Part shown: positions 1 through 4,894 of the stretch, in pieces
Position numbering within the stretch: position 1 is the first letter of the stretch
Layout: every line of letters begins with the position of its first letter
Virus record (IMG/VR): IMGVR_UViG_3300025309_000054
Span: 1-23,809 of that record
Direction: 5' to 3' (one strand)
DNA: 23,809 bases
Source of the DNA: a virus
Translations under genes and position numbers: made by a program
The notes under the pieces: generated by a model
The model's database searches: none
Told to the model about the DNA's origin: nothing
The model's input: only the letters and a program-made list of their open reading frames with translations

Positions 1-251
1 TCAACTTTGAGGGATGCCCGCTGCCTTTCGATGCTCTCAGCAGCACTTTTGATTTCTGCCTGAGCCTCAACCAGAGCGGATTCCAGGTCAGGGTGGTACA
101 TATCAACTCCACAGCGAGCAACCCTACCGTCGCCATATCGAATCTTGAGGGAGGGTAACCTGCATCCCGGCAAAATGCCCTCTTCAAGTACGGTTATCGT
201 TTCAATCGAGATGGTACCATTGTCGTTAAAATGGATGTCATAGCGTTTCAT
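1..251 (-). CDS. Hypothetical small protein (3' end outside window)
   Basis: This leftward gene starts at 251 and stays open for 83 codons to the left edge, so its C-terminus is missing. The start is supported by GGGAGG six bases upstream of the ATG. The visible protein begins MKRYDIHFNDNGTISIE and has a beta-rich first half with a GDGRVARCGVD stretch (about residues 40-50). An Ala/Glu-rich helix, probably a coiled coil, follows from about residue 56. I recognise no family. It is the most promoter-distal gene seen in the leftward series and is separated from its upstream neighbour by an A-box (267-288). Its role is unknown; an accessory phage protein is the only inference the context allows. 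Confidence 0.8.
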   Translation of the reverse strand, partial: MKRYDIHFNDNGTISIETITVLEEGILPGCRLPSLKIRYGDGRVARCGVDMYHPDLESALVEAQAEIKSAAESIERQRASLKV

Positions 252-266
252 CTTGTCCTCCCTCGT

Positions 267-288
267 AAAATGTGATATTTCACTTTTT
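267..288. promoter_or_regulatory. A-box 1
   Basis: AAAATGTGATATTTCACTTT is a palindromic site between the genes starting at 663 and 251. It contains the stop codon of the former and lies just before the ribosome binding site of the latter. Confidence 0.8.
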
Positions 289-663
289 GCTTCGTTCACT
301 CAACTCATCGACCGCCAGAATATTGCTGAAGTAATCCCCTTCGTTCCCTGCGGAGGAATACTTCTCGTTCACGAAATCATCCTCCTCAAATCCCTGCTCC
401 AGAGCGTCCTTCCTGAGTTCCTCGATATAATCCGGATCTGCGAAGTAGCCTTTGTACCCCTTGTCCTTGCAGTAGTCGGCTATGGCGTCGTGGCAGGCGC
501 CTAGATCCGAGTTCCCGTGAATCAAAAATCCTGCCGAGACATAGCAGCCGGTGTCGAGCCAGATGATGTAGGTATTGGGCCAGAAGTGCTTGTCTGAAGG
601 ATTCACGTAGTCGATGGATTTGCGGCACTCCCGGAGCCACTTGGCGAATTCAGTTCGTTCCAT
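280..663 (-). CDS. Hypothetical acidic phage protein
   Basis: This 127-residue protein starts with MERTEFAKWLRECR. A perfect AGGAGG seven bases upstream of the ATG fixes the start. It has a predicted alpha/beta fold with a hydrophobic core segment around residues 30-48 (TYIIWLDTGCYVSAGFLI) and a very acidic second half (EELRKDALEQGFEEDDF). There is no signal peptide or catalytic motif I can name. Its last codons, AAA AAG TGA, lie inside the A-box at 267-288, so the stop codon is part of the palindrome. The A-box at 678-699 lies immediately upstream of its ribosome binding site. The function is not recognised. Confidence 0.85.
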   Translation of the reverse strand: MERTEFAKWLRECRKSIDYVNPSDKHFWPNTYIIWLDTGCYVSAGFLIHGNSDLGACHDAIADYCKDKGYKGYFADPDYIEELRKDALEQGFEEDDFVNEKYSSAGNEGDYFSNILAVDELSERSKK

Positions 664-677
664 TTCCTACCTCCTAA

Positions 678-699
678 AAAATGTGAGATTTCACTTTTT
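678..699. promoter_or_regulatory. A-box 2
   Basis: AAAATGTGAGATTTCACTTT lies immediately upstream of the AGGAGG of the gene starting at 663. No -35/-10 pair accompanies it, so it looks like an intercistronic site rather than a promoter operator. Confidence 0.8.
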
Positions 700-700
700 A

Positions 701-841
701 CTACCTAAACATCCAGCTACACATCACCAAGCCGCAGACAGCAACCAAACAAACCAAGATCCTCCCTACGGCGGCTTCAGTTTCCCTTTTCTGTTCGAAT
801 TGGGCTCTCTGTTTGAGGACGGTGGTGGAGACGTAGTTCAC
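701..841 (-). CDS. Small single-pass membrane protein
   Basis: This 46-residue open frame starts with GTG, which overlaps the TGA stop of the upstream gene (838-978), so it is probably translationally coupled. GGAGG lies seven bases before the GTG. The N-terminal half is charged (about residues 9-24, KQRAQFEQKRETEAA). It is followed by one clear hydrophobic segment at about residues 28-41 (ILVCLVAVCGLVMC) and a short WMFR tail. This is the layout of a small inner-membrane protein with a cytoplasmic N-terminus. It could be a holin-accessory or host-interaction peptide, but nothing identifies a family. The stop codon lies next to the A-box at 678-699. Confidence 0.6.
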   Translation of the reverse strand: MNYVSTTVLKQRAQFEQKRETEAAVGRILVCLVAVCGLVMCSWMFR

Positions 842-978
842 GAAACCACCTCCACTCTCTCCATCCTGAGATCGACCCAAGCCAATCCATCGTTAAACTG
901 CACCAGGACCATATCCGCCAATTCTTCAAGGCAGTGACCAATTCCGGTTCCGATTACGTAAACTTTTTGATTTTTCAT
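838..978 (-). CDS. Hypothetical small beta-rich protein
   Basis: This 46-residue protein begins MKNQKVYVIGTGIGHCLEEL. The start has AAAGGAG nine bases upstream. The leader (A-box, then ACGGGAAAAGGAGCCACAAA, then ATG) is nearly identical to the leader of the gene starting at 1581. This suggests duplicated regulatory cassettes in front of unrelated genes. Strands such as KVYVIG, MVLVQF and LAWVDLRMERVEVVS suggest a small SH3-like barrel, but no family is recognised. The TGA stop overlaps the GTG start of the downstream membrane protein. Confidence 0.7.
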   Translation of the reverse strand: MKNQKVYVIGTGIGHCLEELADMVLVQFNDGLAWVDLRMERVEVVS

Positions 979-998
979 TTTGTGGCTCCTTTTCCCGT

Positions 999-1020
999 AA
1001 AATGTGAGAATTCACTTTTC
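999..1020. promoter_or_regulatory. A-box 3
   Basis: AAAATGTGAGAATTCACTTT sits directly before the ribosome binding site of the gene starting at 978, eight bases from a B-box (1028-1041). Confidence 0.8.
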
Positions 1021-1027
1021 CATCAAG

Positions 1028-1041
1028 ATTCACTTCTGAAT
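1028..1041. promoter_or_regulatory. B-box in leftward region
   Basis: ATTCACTTCTGAAT is the complement of ATTCAGAAGTGAAT, identical to the B-box inside the promoter spacer at 6716-6729. It lies between the 38-residue peptide gene and an A-box. It is the only clear B-box among the leftward genes. Confidence 0.7.
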
Positions 1042-1044
1042 ACC

Positions 1045-1161
1045 TTAAGCCACCAAAATCCTCACCACGTAAGGATGGCCGTAGTTCATGAACCAGTCCC
1101 AGGTCGTTTTGATCCTTCTTGTCTTGCCTGATTTAGTTCTGACTTCGCAGATGATCGTCAT
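1045..1161 (-). CDS. Hypothetical 38-residue basic peptide
   Basis: This short frame starts three bases after the stop of the upstream zinc-ribbon gene. AGGAGG lies nine bases before its ATG, inside the end of that gene. The product begins MTIICEVRTKSGKTRRIKTT and ends HPYVVRILVA. It is basic in the middle (KSGKTRRIK) and has beta-like hydrophobic ends, as in small phage nucleic-acid-associated peptides. Immediately downstream are a B-box (1028-1041) and an A-box (999-1020) before the next gene. Operon position and the ribosome binding site support it; the function is unknown. Confidence 0.6.
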   Translation of the reverse strand: MTIICEVRTKSGKTRRIKTTWDWFMNYGHPYVVRILVA

Positions 1162-1164
1162 GGC

Positions 1165-1581
1165 TTAGTCCTCCTTTTCTGGCGCCGTATTGCGCGCATC
1201 GCAGATTTCCCATTCATTCAAGCTTTCGTCCACCACATGGACCATCTCAGCGACAGCCACCCTTTTCCCGCAGGAGTCGCAGGCTCTCATCGTGGGGTCC
1301 TCTAAATACATCCCTTCCCCACAACAAGGGCAGCGCTCGCCGTTGTCTTCGATTTCCCCTCGCTTAGACTTTTGCTCACAATCGGGGCACTTTATTTCCT
1401 CGCCTCTAGCCTCCCGTTCGATTTCATGCTCGATGTACTCTTCTGCCAGGGTCTCGGAGCGAAATGCGGAAACGTGGCCATACCTACCAAGCAACTCGTT
1501 CCACCTCTCGACAGCTACCCAGCCAATCCCGGTTTGCCCTGCAGGCACAATTCTGTAAAATGGGATTTTGATGAATTTCAT
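1165..1581 (-). CDS. Zinc-ribbon protein, hypothetical
   Basis: This 138-residue protein has an N-terminal beta-rich part (residues 1-45) and a charged helix (about 44-63, ETLAEEYIEHEIEREARGEE). These are followed by two metal-binding pairs: C65-x2-C68 with C84-x-C86-C87, and C101-x2-C104 (CDSC). The arrangement suggests one or two zinc ribbons used for nucleic-acid or protein binding. AGGAGC lies seven bases upstream of the ATG. The A-box at 1599-1620 directly precedes the ribosome binding site. It is the first gene of a tight group with 1045-1161. I cannot name a family; a structural zinc-binding accessory protein is the safe reading. Confidence 0.8.
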   Translation of the reverse strand: MKFIKIPFYRIVPAGQTGIGWVAVERWNELLGRYGHVSAFRSETLAEEYIEHEIEREARGEEIKCPDCEQKSKRGEIEDNGERCPCCGEGMYLEDPTMRACDSCGKRVAVAEMVHVVDESLNEWEICDARNTAPEKED

Positions 1582-1598
1582 TTTGTGGCTCCTTTCGT

Positions 1599-1620
1599 AA
1601 AATGTGAAGTTTCACTTTTT
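1599..1620. promoter_or_regulatory. A-box 4
   Basis: AAAATGTGAAGTTTCACTTT lies in the junction of the genes at 1612-1908 and 1165-1581. It carries the stop codon of the first and directly precedes the ribosome binding site of the second. Confidence 0.8.
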
Positions 1621-1908
1621 ACCTTTCAGCCATTCCCTAATCCGAATCATCCCCTCGCTGCTAATCTGCCAGACCGGAACTCCACCATCCAGATAAAGGC
1701 CCCTCTCTTGGTCGCCTTCCATTAAAGTGCTTAGGTAGTACCTGGACACGAACTGACCGAAGTCCGTATGATCGTAACGGCAGTCATAGAATTCGACCGT
1801 CGGATCATCTTGGTCGTGCTCCAGGCAGAAATTGAGTCCGTATTTATCACCTTTTTGTACGATCCGGACGAGCCAGATCATTCCTTGGTCGTTGAATATT
1901 TTGATCAT
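1612..1908 (-). CDS. Hypothetical phage protein
   Basis: This 98-residue acidic protein begins MIKIFNDQGMIWLVRIVQKGDKYGLNF. The start is supported by GGAGGG eight bases upstream. Its core is beta-rich (IWLVRIV, YGLNFCLEHDQDDPTVEFYDCRYD) and is followed by a helical C-terminus ending IRIREWLKGKK. The terminal KK codons and the TGA stop are inside the A-box at 1599-1620, the same arrangement as at 280. Its first 62 bases overlap the upstream gene (1847-2044) in another frame. No family is recognised. Confidence 0.8.
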   Translation of the reverse strand: MIKIFNDQGMIWLVRIVQKGDKYGLNFCLEHDQDDPTVEFYDCRYDHTDFGQFVSRYYLSTLMEGDQERGLYLDGGVPVWQISSEGMIRIREWLKGKK

Positions 1909-2044
1909 TTTTGAGCCCTCCTACCGCACCATTTTCGATGAAGAAGTTGTTCGGGTACTTCAGCTCCAGGCAGTAGACGATGGTTTCCAGTGGGAATCCT
2001 CTGTTGACCAGTTGCTGCACGTAGGCTTGCCAAGGCAGTTTCAT
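1847..2044 (-). CDS. Hypothetical small protein overlapping the next gene
   Basis: This 65-residue frame starts MKLPWQAYVQQLVNRG with a near-perfect AAGGAGG six bases before the ATG, so initiation here is credible. The N-terminal 40 residues look like a small helical domain (VQQLVNRGFPLETIVYCLELKYP), reminiscent of an HTH-like fold by eye only. The last 20 codons overlap the next gene in a different frame and encode a low-complexity basic tail (RPRNDLARPDRTKR). That tail may be a by-product of an extended overlap. A palindromic repeat (2060-2117) lies just upstream. The function is unknown. Confidence 0.55.
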   Translation of the reverse strand: MKLPWQAYVQQLVNRGFPLETIVYCLELKYPNNFFIENGAVGGLKNDQNIQRPRNDLARPDRTKR

Positions 2045-2059
2045 TTTTAACCTCCTTCT

Positions 2060-2117
2060 GACCGCAGGTTTCCTCAGGTTGATTGCTTCGCAGGAGAACA
2101 TGAGGAAACCTGCGGTC
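2060..2117. repeat. Palindromic repeat element, copy 1
   Basis: Perfect 17-bp arms (GACCGCAGGTTTCCTCA at 2060-2076 and its complement at 2101-2117) enclose a 24-base loop that holds a mini-hairpin TGC-TTC-GCA. It sits between two leftward genes. A second copy with paired (compensatory) changes is at 6507-6570, and a rearranged copy is at 3087-3166. It may act as an RNA hairpin between genes or be a small non-autonomous mobile palindrome. Confidence 0.85.
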
Positions 2118-2128
2118 CAACTATCAAG

Positions 2129-2338
2129 CTACTCAGCCCACATTACCAGATCCGAGAAAAGACCCTCGGCCTCTGGGAGTTCCCACAGCCCGTCTTTGTT
2201 CCTGGAGGCTATTATCGTGTCTCCGTCAGGTCCGCTCCTCAGTTCTCCGTAGGTTATTTGCATGTAATCCGAGAAGGGGCCTAAGTCCTCACTCATGGTC
2301 GAGGTAGCAACATTTTCACCGCGTACATAGTAATTCAT
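2129..2338 (-). CDS. Hypothetical small acidic protein
   Basis: This 69-residue protein begins MNYYVRGENVATSTMSEDLG and ends EAEGLFSDLVMWAE. AAGGAG lies eight bases before the ATG. The sequence is acidic and mostly beta and loop, with a motif PDGDTIIASRNKDGLWELPE typical of small globular domains. No membrane segment or metal site is present. It is preceded by the A-box at 2386-2405 and followed by palindromic repeat copy 1. No family is recognised. Confidence 0.75.
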   Translation of the reverse strand: MNYYVRGENVATSTMSEDLGPFSDYMQITYGELRSGPDGDTIIASRNKDGLWELPEAEGLFSDLVMWAE

Positions 2339-2385
2339 TTTATTCTCCTTTTGGTTGATGGTGGTTGAACTCGGTCGATTCAAAT

Positions 2386-2405
2386 AAATGTGAAATTTCA
2401 CTTTT
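2386..2405. promoter_or_regulatory. A-box 5
   Basis: AAATGTGAAATTTCACTTTT lies between the 21-residue peptide gene and the gene starting at 2338. Its central 12 bp, GTGAAATTTCAC, is a perfect palindrome. Confidence 0.8.
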
Positions 2406-2469
2406 ACGAAAACCTCAGTAAGATAGCCGTCGCCCAAACAACTCCGAGCCAAACTATAGGTGCCATCAT
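2404..2469 (-). CDS. 21-residue hydrophobic membrane peptide
   Basis: This tiny frame encodes MMAPIVWLGVVWATAILLRF plus one residue, almost entirely a single membrane helix. Its ATG overlaps the TGA stop of the upstream gene in a classic ATGA junction. GGAGG lies 5-6 bases before the start. The TAA stop abuts the A-box at 2386-2405. The coupling, ribosome binding site and coherent helix support a real peptide, possibly of the toxic or host-modulating type. Short length keeps confidence modest. Confidence 0.5.
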   Translation of the reverse strand: MMAPIVWLGVVWATAILLRFS

Positions 2470-2762
2470 ATCGTCCCTCCGTGCTTTCGGATAATCTCCC
2501 GGACAACTTCCAGAGGGACGTATGAATAAACGGGAGAACCTTCGTAGGTATGATAAGGAGCCAAAAGTTCTTCTGGTTTGTTAGGGAACCCAACCTCGAC
2601 ATCCGAGTACAAAGCGAGCTTGAAGAAGTCCATTGTCTTAGGACAACAAGCGTGACGATCGCTTGCCTGGACACTCATCATAAACCCGTCTTTGCACACG
2701 ATCTGAGGGAATAAAACTCCCTGGGTCCTTGTGGGAAGTTTGATTTCAATTTTGGTGGACAT
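2466..2762 (-). CDS. Hypothetical first gene of leftward transcript
   Basis: This 98-residue protein begins MSTKIEIKLPTRTQGVLFPQ. AAGGAG lies eight bases upstream of the ATG. It is the first gene after a strong leftward promoter (2850-2878), about 80 bases downstream of the predicted start point. It is beta-rich with two adjacent cysteines (RHACCPK, about residues 38-42) and a helical end (LEVVREIIRKHGGTI). I do not recognise a family. Being promoter-proximal, it is likely expressed strongly when the leftward region is active. Its stop overlaps the start of the 21-residue peptide. Confidence 0.8.
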   Translation of the reverse strand: MSTKIEIKLPTRTQGVLFPQIVCKDGFMMSVQASDRHACCPKTMDFFKLALYSDVEVGFPNKPEELLAPYHTYEGSPVYSYVPLEVVREIIRKHGGTI

Positions 2763-2849
2763 TTGGATCTCCTTTGTAATTACGGGCTATTTCCGAAATG
2801 GGCGGATAGGGATGAGGGGAAAGAACTTTATAAAACCTTTGTCTTGGCG

Positions 2850-2878
2850 TTTATAGCGGGTTTGGATCTTTTCGTCAA
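2850..2878 (-). promoter_or_regulatory. Leftward sigma70-type promoter PL
   Basis: On the minus strand TTGACG (2873-2878) is followed after exactly 17 bases by TATAAA (2850-2855). The predicted start is near 2843. A degenerate B-box (2887-2900) begins eight bases upstream of the -35 and an A-box (2909-2930) lies just beyond it. This is the best promoter for the genes from 2762 leftward. Confidence 0.8.
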
Positions 2879-2886
2879 GCATTTTA

Positions 2887-2900
2887 ATTCACATGTGTAT
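2887..2900. promoter_or_regulatory. B-box (degenerate) upstream of PL
   Basis: ATTCACATGTGTAT matches the B-box consensus (read as ATTCACATCTGAAT) at 12 of 14 positions. It sits eight bases upstream of the PL -35, the geometry seen at other promoters in this window. Confidence 0.55.
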
Positions 2901-2908
2901 TTAAATTG

Positions 2909-2930
2909 GAATGTGAAACCTCACTTTTAT
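2909..2930. promoter_or_regulatory. A-box 6 upstream of PL
   Basis: GAATGTGAAACCTCACTTTT lies about 31 bp upstream of the PL -35, next to a degenerate B-box. It is the only A-box near a strong promoter. Confidence 0.7.
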
Positions 2931-3086
2931 GGTTTATTTGACGGGCGAATCAGGTAAACTACGCAAACTTTGCATAGCTGGTGTAAAACCTTATTAAATA
3001 CGCAGGTTTAGTCAGGTTTCTAGCGGAGCTTGGATATTGAGTTATGCCTGCGGTGGATTAGGGAGGATGCAGGATCAGTCAATTTT
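2931..3086. other. Non-coding stretch with decayed palindrome remnants
   Basis: No credible gene is seen in 2931-3191. Fragments such as TACGCAGGTTTAGTCAGGTTTC (in part) and GCCTGCGGTGG at 2999-3056 resemble broken pieces of the palindromic repeat. They suggest an older, decayed copy next to copy 2. Confidence 0.5.
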
Positions 3087-3166
3087 CCAGCGAAGCTTTA
3101 ATCATGAGGAAACCTGCGGTTGAATTGGGAGCTTCGCAGGTTTCCTCAATTTTAATGCGAAGCTGG
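3087..3166. repeat. Palindromic repeat element, rearranged copy 2
   Basis: Two imperfect 32-bp arms (3087-3118 and 3135-3166) contain a perfect 14-bp core (TGAGGAAACCTGCG at 3105-3118 and its complement at 3135-3148). Both outer ends read CCAGC inward. The arm order is inverted relative to copies 1 and 3, as if two half-elements joined tail to tail. Confidence 0.75.
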
Positions 3167-3191
3167 TTGGCTTGAGGCGGACTGCGAGGTA

Positions 3192-3374
3192 TTAAAGCAC
3201 TTCTTTCTCCGTGACGAAGTATTCGCGCTCGAAACCTTCGGGAGCGTTGATCTGCCATTCCTGGCCTTTGGCGTGCGCCTTTTCGCTGGAGGAAAAGAGG
3301 AAGGTTTCAACCCAGCGATCATCCGAGTAGGGCTCAAGGGTGTCTTCAATCTGCGCGAGTTCATAGACGATCAT
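3192..3374 (-). CDS. Hypothetical 60-residue protein
   Basis: The protein begins MIVYELAQIEDTLEPYSDDRW and ends EYFVTEKEVL. GGAGA lies eight bases before the ATG. The pattern (short N-terminal strand, then a segment FLFSSSEKAHAKGQEW, then a strand REYFVTEKEV) resembles small one-domain phage proteins that read as defence or host-response modifiers, but no family is recognised. It is isolated: palindromic repeats lie downstream and the 30-bp A-box palindrome (3479-3508) lies about 105 bp upstream. No convincing promoter is visible in front of it. Confidence 0.75.
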   Translation of the reverse strand: MIVYELAQIEDTLEPYSDDRWVETFLFSSSEKAHAKGQEWQINAPEGFEREYFVTEKEVL

Positions 3375-3478
3375 TTTAATTTCTCCTTTTTCTCGTTTCC
3401 CCAAGTTCCAACGCGTTTCCCTTCCTAGATCAAAAAGGATATACGCGCCGGTCCTGGGGGTTTTTAGGTAGTTCGTTT

Positions 3479-3508
3479 AGGCGCTATGTGAAATTTCACA
3501 TAGCGCCT
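3479..3508. promoter_or_regulatory. A-box 7 inside a perfect 30-bp palindrome
   Basis: AGGCGCTATGTGAAA is followed at once by its exact complement, with the axis between 3493 and 3494. The inner 16 bp is a fully symmetric A-box (TATGTGAAATTTCACATA); the outer arms add GGCGC. No T-run follows on either strand, so an operator is more likely than a terminator. It may be the highest-affinity A-site. Confidence 0.75.
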
Positions 3509-3599
3509 CTCAAGGTCGAGCTACGATCCGCGCCCTGGACCTGCAGGGCACCTCTTTTGCTCCATCTAAAGACTGCGAACATCCGTTTGCAGAGTTTAG

Positions 3600-3621
3600 A
3601 AAATGTGAAATATCACTTTTA
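3600..3621. promoter_or_regulatory. A-box 8
   Basis: AAAATGTGAAATATCACTTT lies in the non-coding cluster. It is one of four A-boxes between 3479 and 3750. Confidence 0.75.
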
Positions 3622-3650
3622 TTTGTTCCATTATGTAACACATCCTGGAT

Positions 3651-3672
3651 GAAATGTGAATTTTCATATTTT
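3651..3672. promoter_or_regulatory. A-box 9 (variant)
   Basis: GAAATGTGAATTTTCATATT has the TGTGA half intact and a changed right half (TCAT). It lies directly beside the strong hairpin at 3681-3716. Confidence 0.6.
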
Positions 3673-3680
3673 CTAAATAG

Positions 3681-3716
3681 AGCGGGACCGGCTCGATGCT
3701 TTGGGCCGGTCCCGCT
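3681..3716. terminator. Strong GC-rich hairpin flanked by A-boxes
   Basis: A perfect 12-bp stem (AGCGGGACCGGC, 3681-3692, with its complement at 3705-3716) encloses a 12-base loop. TTTGTTGCC follows on the plus strand and CTATTTAG on the minus strand, so it could terminate in either direction. A-boxes lie 9 and 11 bases from its two ends. Confidence 0.7.
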
Positions 3717-3726
3717 TTGTTGCCTC

Positions 3727-3750
3727 AAAAATGTGAACTTCACATTTTTA
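3727..3750. promoter_or_regulatory. A-box 10 (short-spacer, fully symmetric)
   Basis: AAAAATGTGAA, a single C, then TTCACATTTTT: both halves are perfect but the spacer is one base shorter than in the other A-boxes. Confidence 0.7.
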
Positions 3751-3944
3751 ATGAGCTTTTCTTTAACCAGTGAACCGATTGCCTCATGCCTCGCCTTTCT
3801 TATCAGCGACACAACTATTAGCAGGACGGTCAGTATCTGGCGTTTAAACGGCCCTTCTGTTTAGATGTATGGTAGCACCTCCCCCGCTTCTTATCTCTCG
3901 ACTATAAGGGGATATTCCGCCTTTCCAATCTGTTACCTTGTACC

Positions 3945-4260
3945 GTCAGGCAGACTCCCATAGTTGGGGCCTCTGTCTGCAGTCATTTGGATTGATACAA
4001 GTCAAGGATCGAACGCGCTAAATCTTGTGCTGATCCTGTCGGCAATAGGTGACAGGTTCTAAGGTTTCGTGCCCTATAGCGGGACACTACTTTCTCCGTT
4101 TGGCATTTTGCTAGAATGCCTGTACAGGTGTCAAGCTGTACACGTCATGCCTCAATAGTCTCAATGAGCGGGGAAATGATACAAGGGTCTTGCTCTGTAG
4201 CTTCTAGATCCTACACCTAGAAGCTACAGAGCAAGACCCTTGCCGGTTAGGGCAAGGGCC
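3945..4260. ncRNA. Run of consecutive hairpins, possible structured RNA (strand unknown)
   Basis: No credible gene is seen from 3751 to 4267. The stretch holds at least seven stem-loops in a row. Stems are 3947-3954/3972-3979 (8 bp), 4035-4040/4051-4056 (6 bp), 4069-4074/4081-4087 (6 bp with a bulge), 4103-4107/4115-4119 (5 bp), 4121-4127/4136-4142 (7 bp), 4182-4207/4217-4242 (26 bp, perfect) and 4237-4244/4251-4258 (8 bp). The last two share 4237-4242 and cannot both form. A structured non-coding RNA, the 3' region of the leftward transcript from 4780, or a replication-related structure are all possible. I do not match it to a named RNA family. Confidence 0.45.
4182..4242. repeat. Perfect 26-bp inverted repeat with 9-base loop
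   Basis: The arms 4182-4207 and 4217-4242 are exact complements, separated by ATCCTACAC. The stem is much longer than a normal intrinsic terminator and has no T-run. It lies 26 bp beyond the stop of the leftward gene ending at 4268. Confidence 0.9.
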
Positions 4261-4267
4261 TTTGGCG

Positions 4268-4702
4268 CTAGGCAGAGGCACCGGCCTTTTTAGCCTCTTT
4301 CATGGCTTTTTCCAGAGCTGCGAAAAGCCCCTCATTCCCTGCACATTTCGTCATGACGGCCTTAACGTAGCTGTCAACGTTGAACTCTTTGGTGCAGTTG
4401 GAGTTATCACCGCTGTTCCTGATGAAGTCATACAGCCTCTTGAGGAAGCGCCCACACTCGCCTTTGTCCTGAATAGCCTCGGTGTATTTCTCGGGAACGT
4501 CGCGGCCAGCCTGCAGCATGGCGTTGTGTACCGTGTGAACGTAGCCGGTTGCCTTTTCCGGCACGCCGAAGTGCGTTTCGATGGTGGAGATGGTATCCAT
4601 CATGCGGGTCTGTTGCGAGGCGTAGGCTTTGCTCTCTGCGTCAACGGTTTTCAGAATGGCGGTTCTAGCTTTGATACCCATGGACTCGATTTGCTTTTTC
4701 AT
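4268..4702 (-). CDS. Hypothetical helical protein
   Basis: I place the start at 4702 (MKKQIESMGIKARTAIL), 144 residues, because GGGG lies seven bases before this ATG. The frame remains open upstream, but there the starts at 4777 and 4828 lack ribosome binding sites, and the second would precede the predicted start of transcription. The protein is helical: an N-terminal helix rich in A/E/K, a central HTVHNAMLQAGRDVPEKYTEAI, and an Ala/Lys-rich C-terminus (EGLFAALEKAMKEAKKAGASA). It is not a classical HTH repressor. A strong promoter (4787-4815) gives an 80-base leader with a small GGTGC-AAG-GCACC hairpin. It lies alone between the hairpin run and the tandem repeats. The function is not recognised. 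Confidence 0.75.
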   Translation of the reverse strand: MKKQIESMGIKARTAILKTVDAESKAYASQQTRMMDTISTIETHFGVPEKATGYVHTVHNAMLQAGRDVPEKYTEAIQDKGECGRFLKRLYDFIRNSGDNSNCTKEFNVDSYVKAVMTKCAGNEGLFAALEKAMKEAKKAGASA

Positions 4703-4786
4703 GATATACCCCTTTGGCCTATGGCCGGTTGTGGTGCAAGGCACCGTGTATGCTTCCCAGGTGAGCCGTTCGTTCATGTTGATACA

Positions 4787-4815
4787 GTTATAACAGCTAC
4801 CTTGTTTCAAGTCAA
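4787..4815 (-). promoter_or_regulatory. Leftward promoter for 4702 gene
   Basis: On the minus strand TTGACT (4810-4815), 17 bases, TATAAC (4787-4792). A single GTGAA half-site (TTTTTCACATTTA, 4821-4833) lies just upstream, roughly where B-boxes sit at the other promoters. Confidence 0.75.
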
Positions 4816-4894
4816 CACTATTTTTCACATTTATTTTAAAATAATTATTCTTGTGTAAAACAAGGTACTTAGGCTGTTAATTCATATTAGGTAG

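Noticed and set aside
267-3750. Host CRP/FNR binding sites
   Set aside because: The TGTGA half-sites resemble CRP sites, but the spacer is 4 (or 3), not 6, and most copies are not at promoters.
3510-3864. Two open frames (minus 3510-3812, plus 3649-3864)
   Set aside because: Both translate straight through A-boxes and the GC-rich hairpin, and neither has a ribosome binding site. A short hydrophobic run on the minus strand (around 3800-3830) has no usable start codon.
3945-4260. Retron or group II intron
   Set aside because: Hairpins are present but there is no reverse transcriptase gene in the window and no recognisable domain V.
4268-4702. Phage repressor
   Set aside because: Its isolated position and own promoter suggested it, but the sequence shows no HTH motif or repressor signature.
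4262-4858. Plus-strand 198-codon open frame
   Set aside because: It is the mirror of the leftward gene 4268-4702, crosses that gene's promoter, and has no ribosome binding site.
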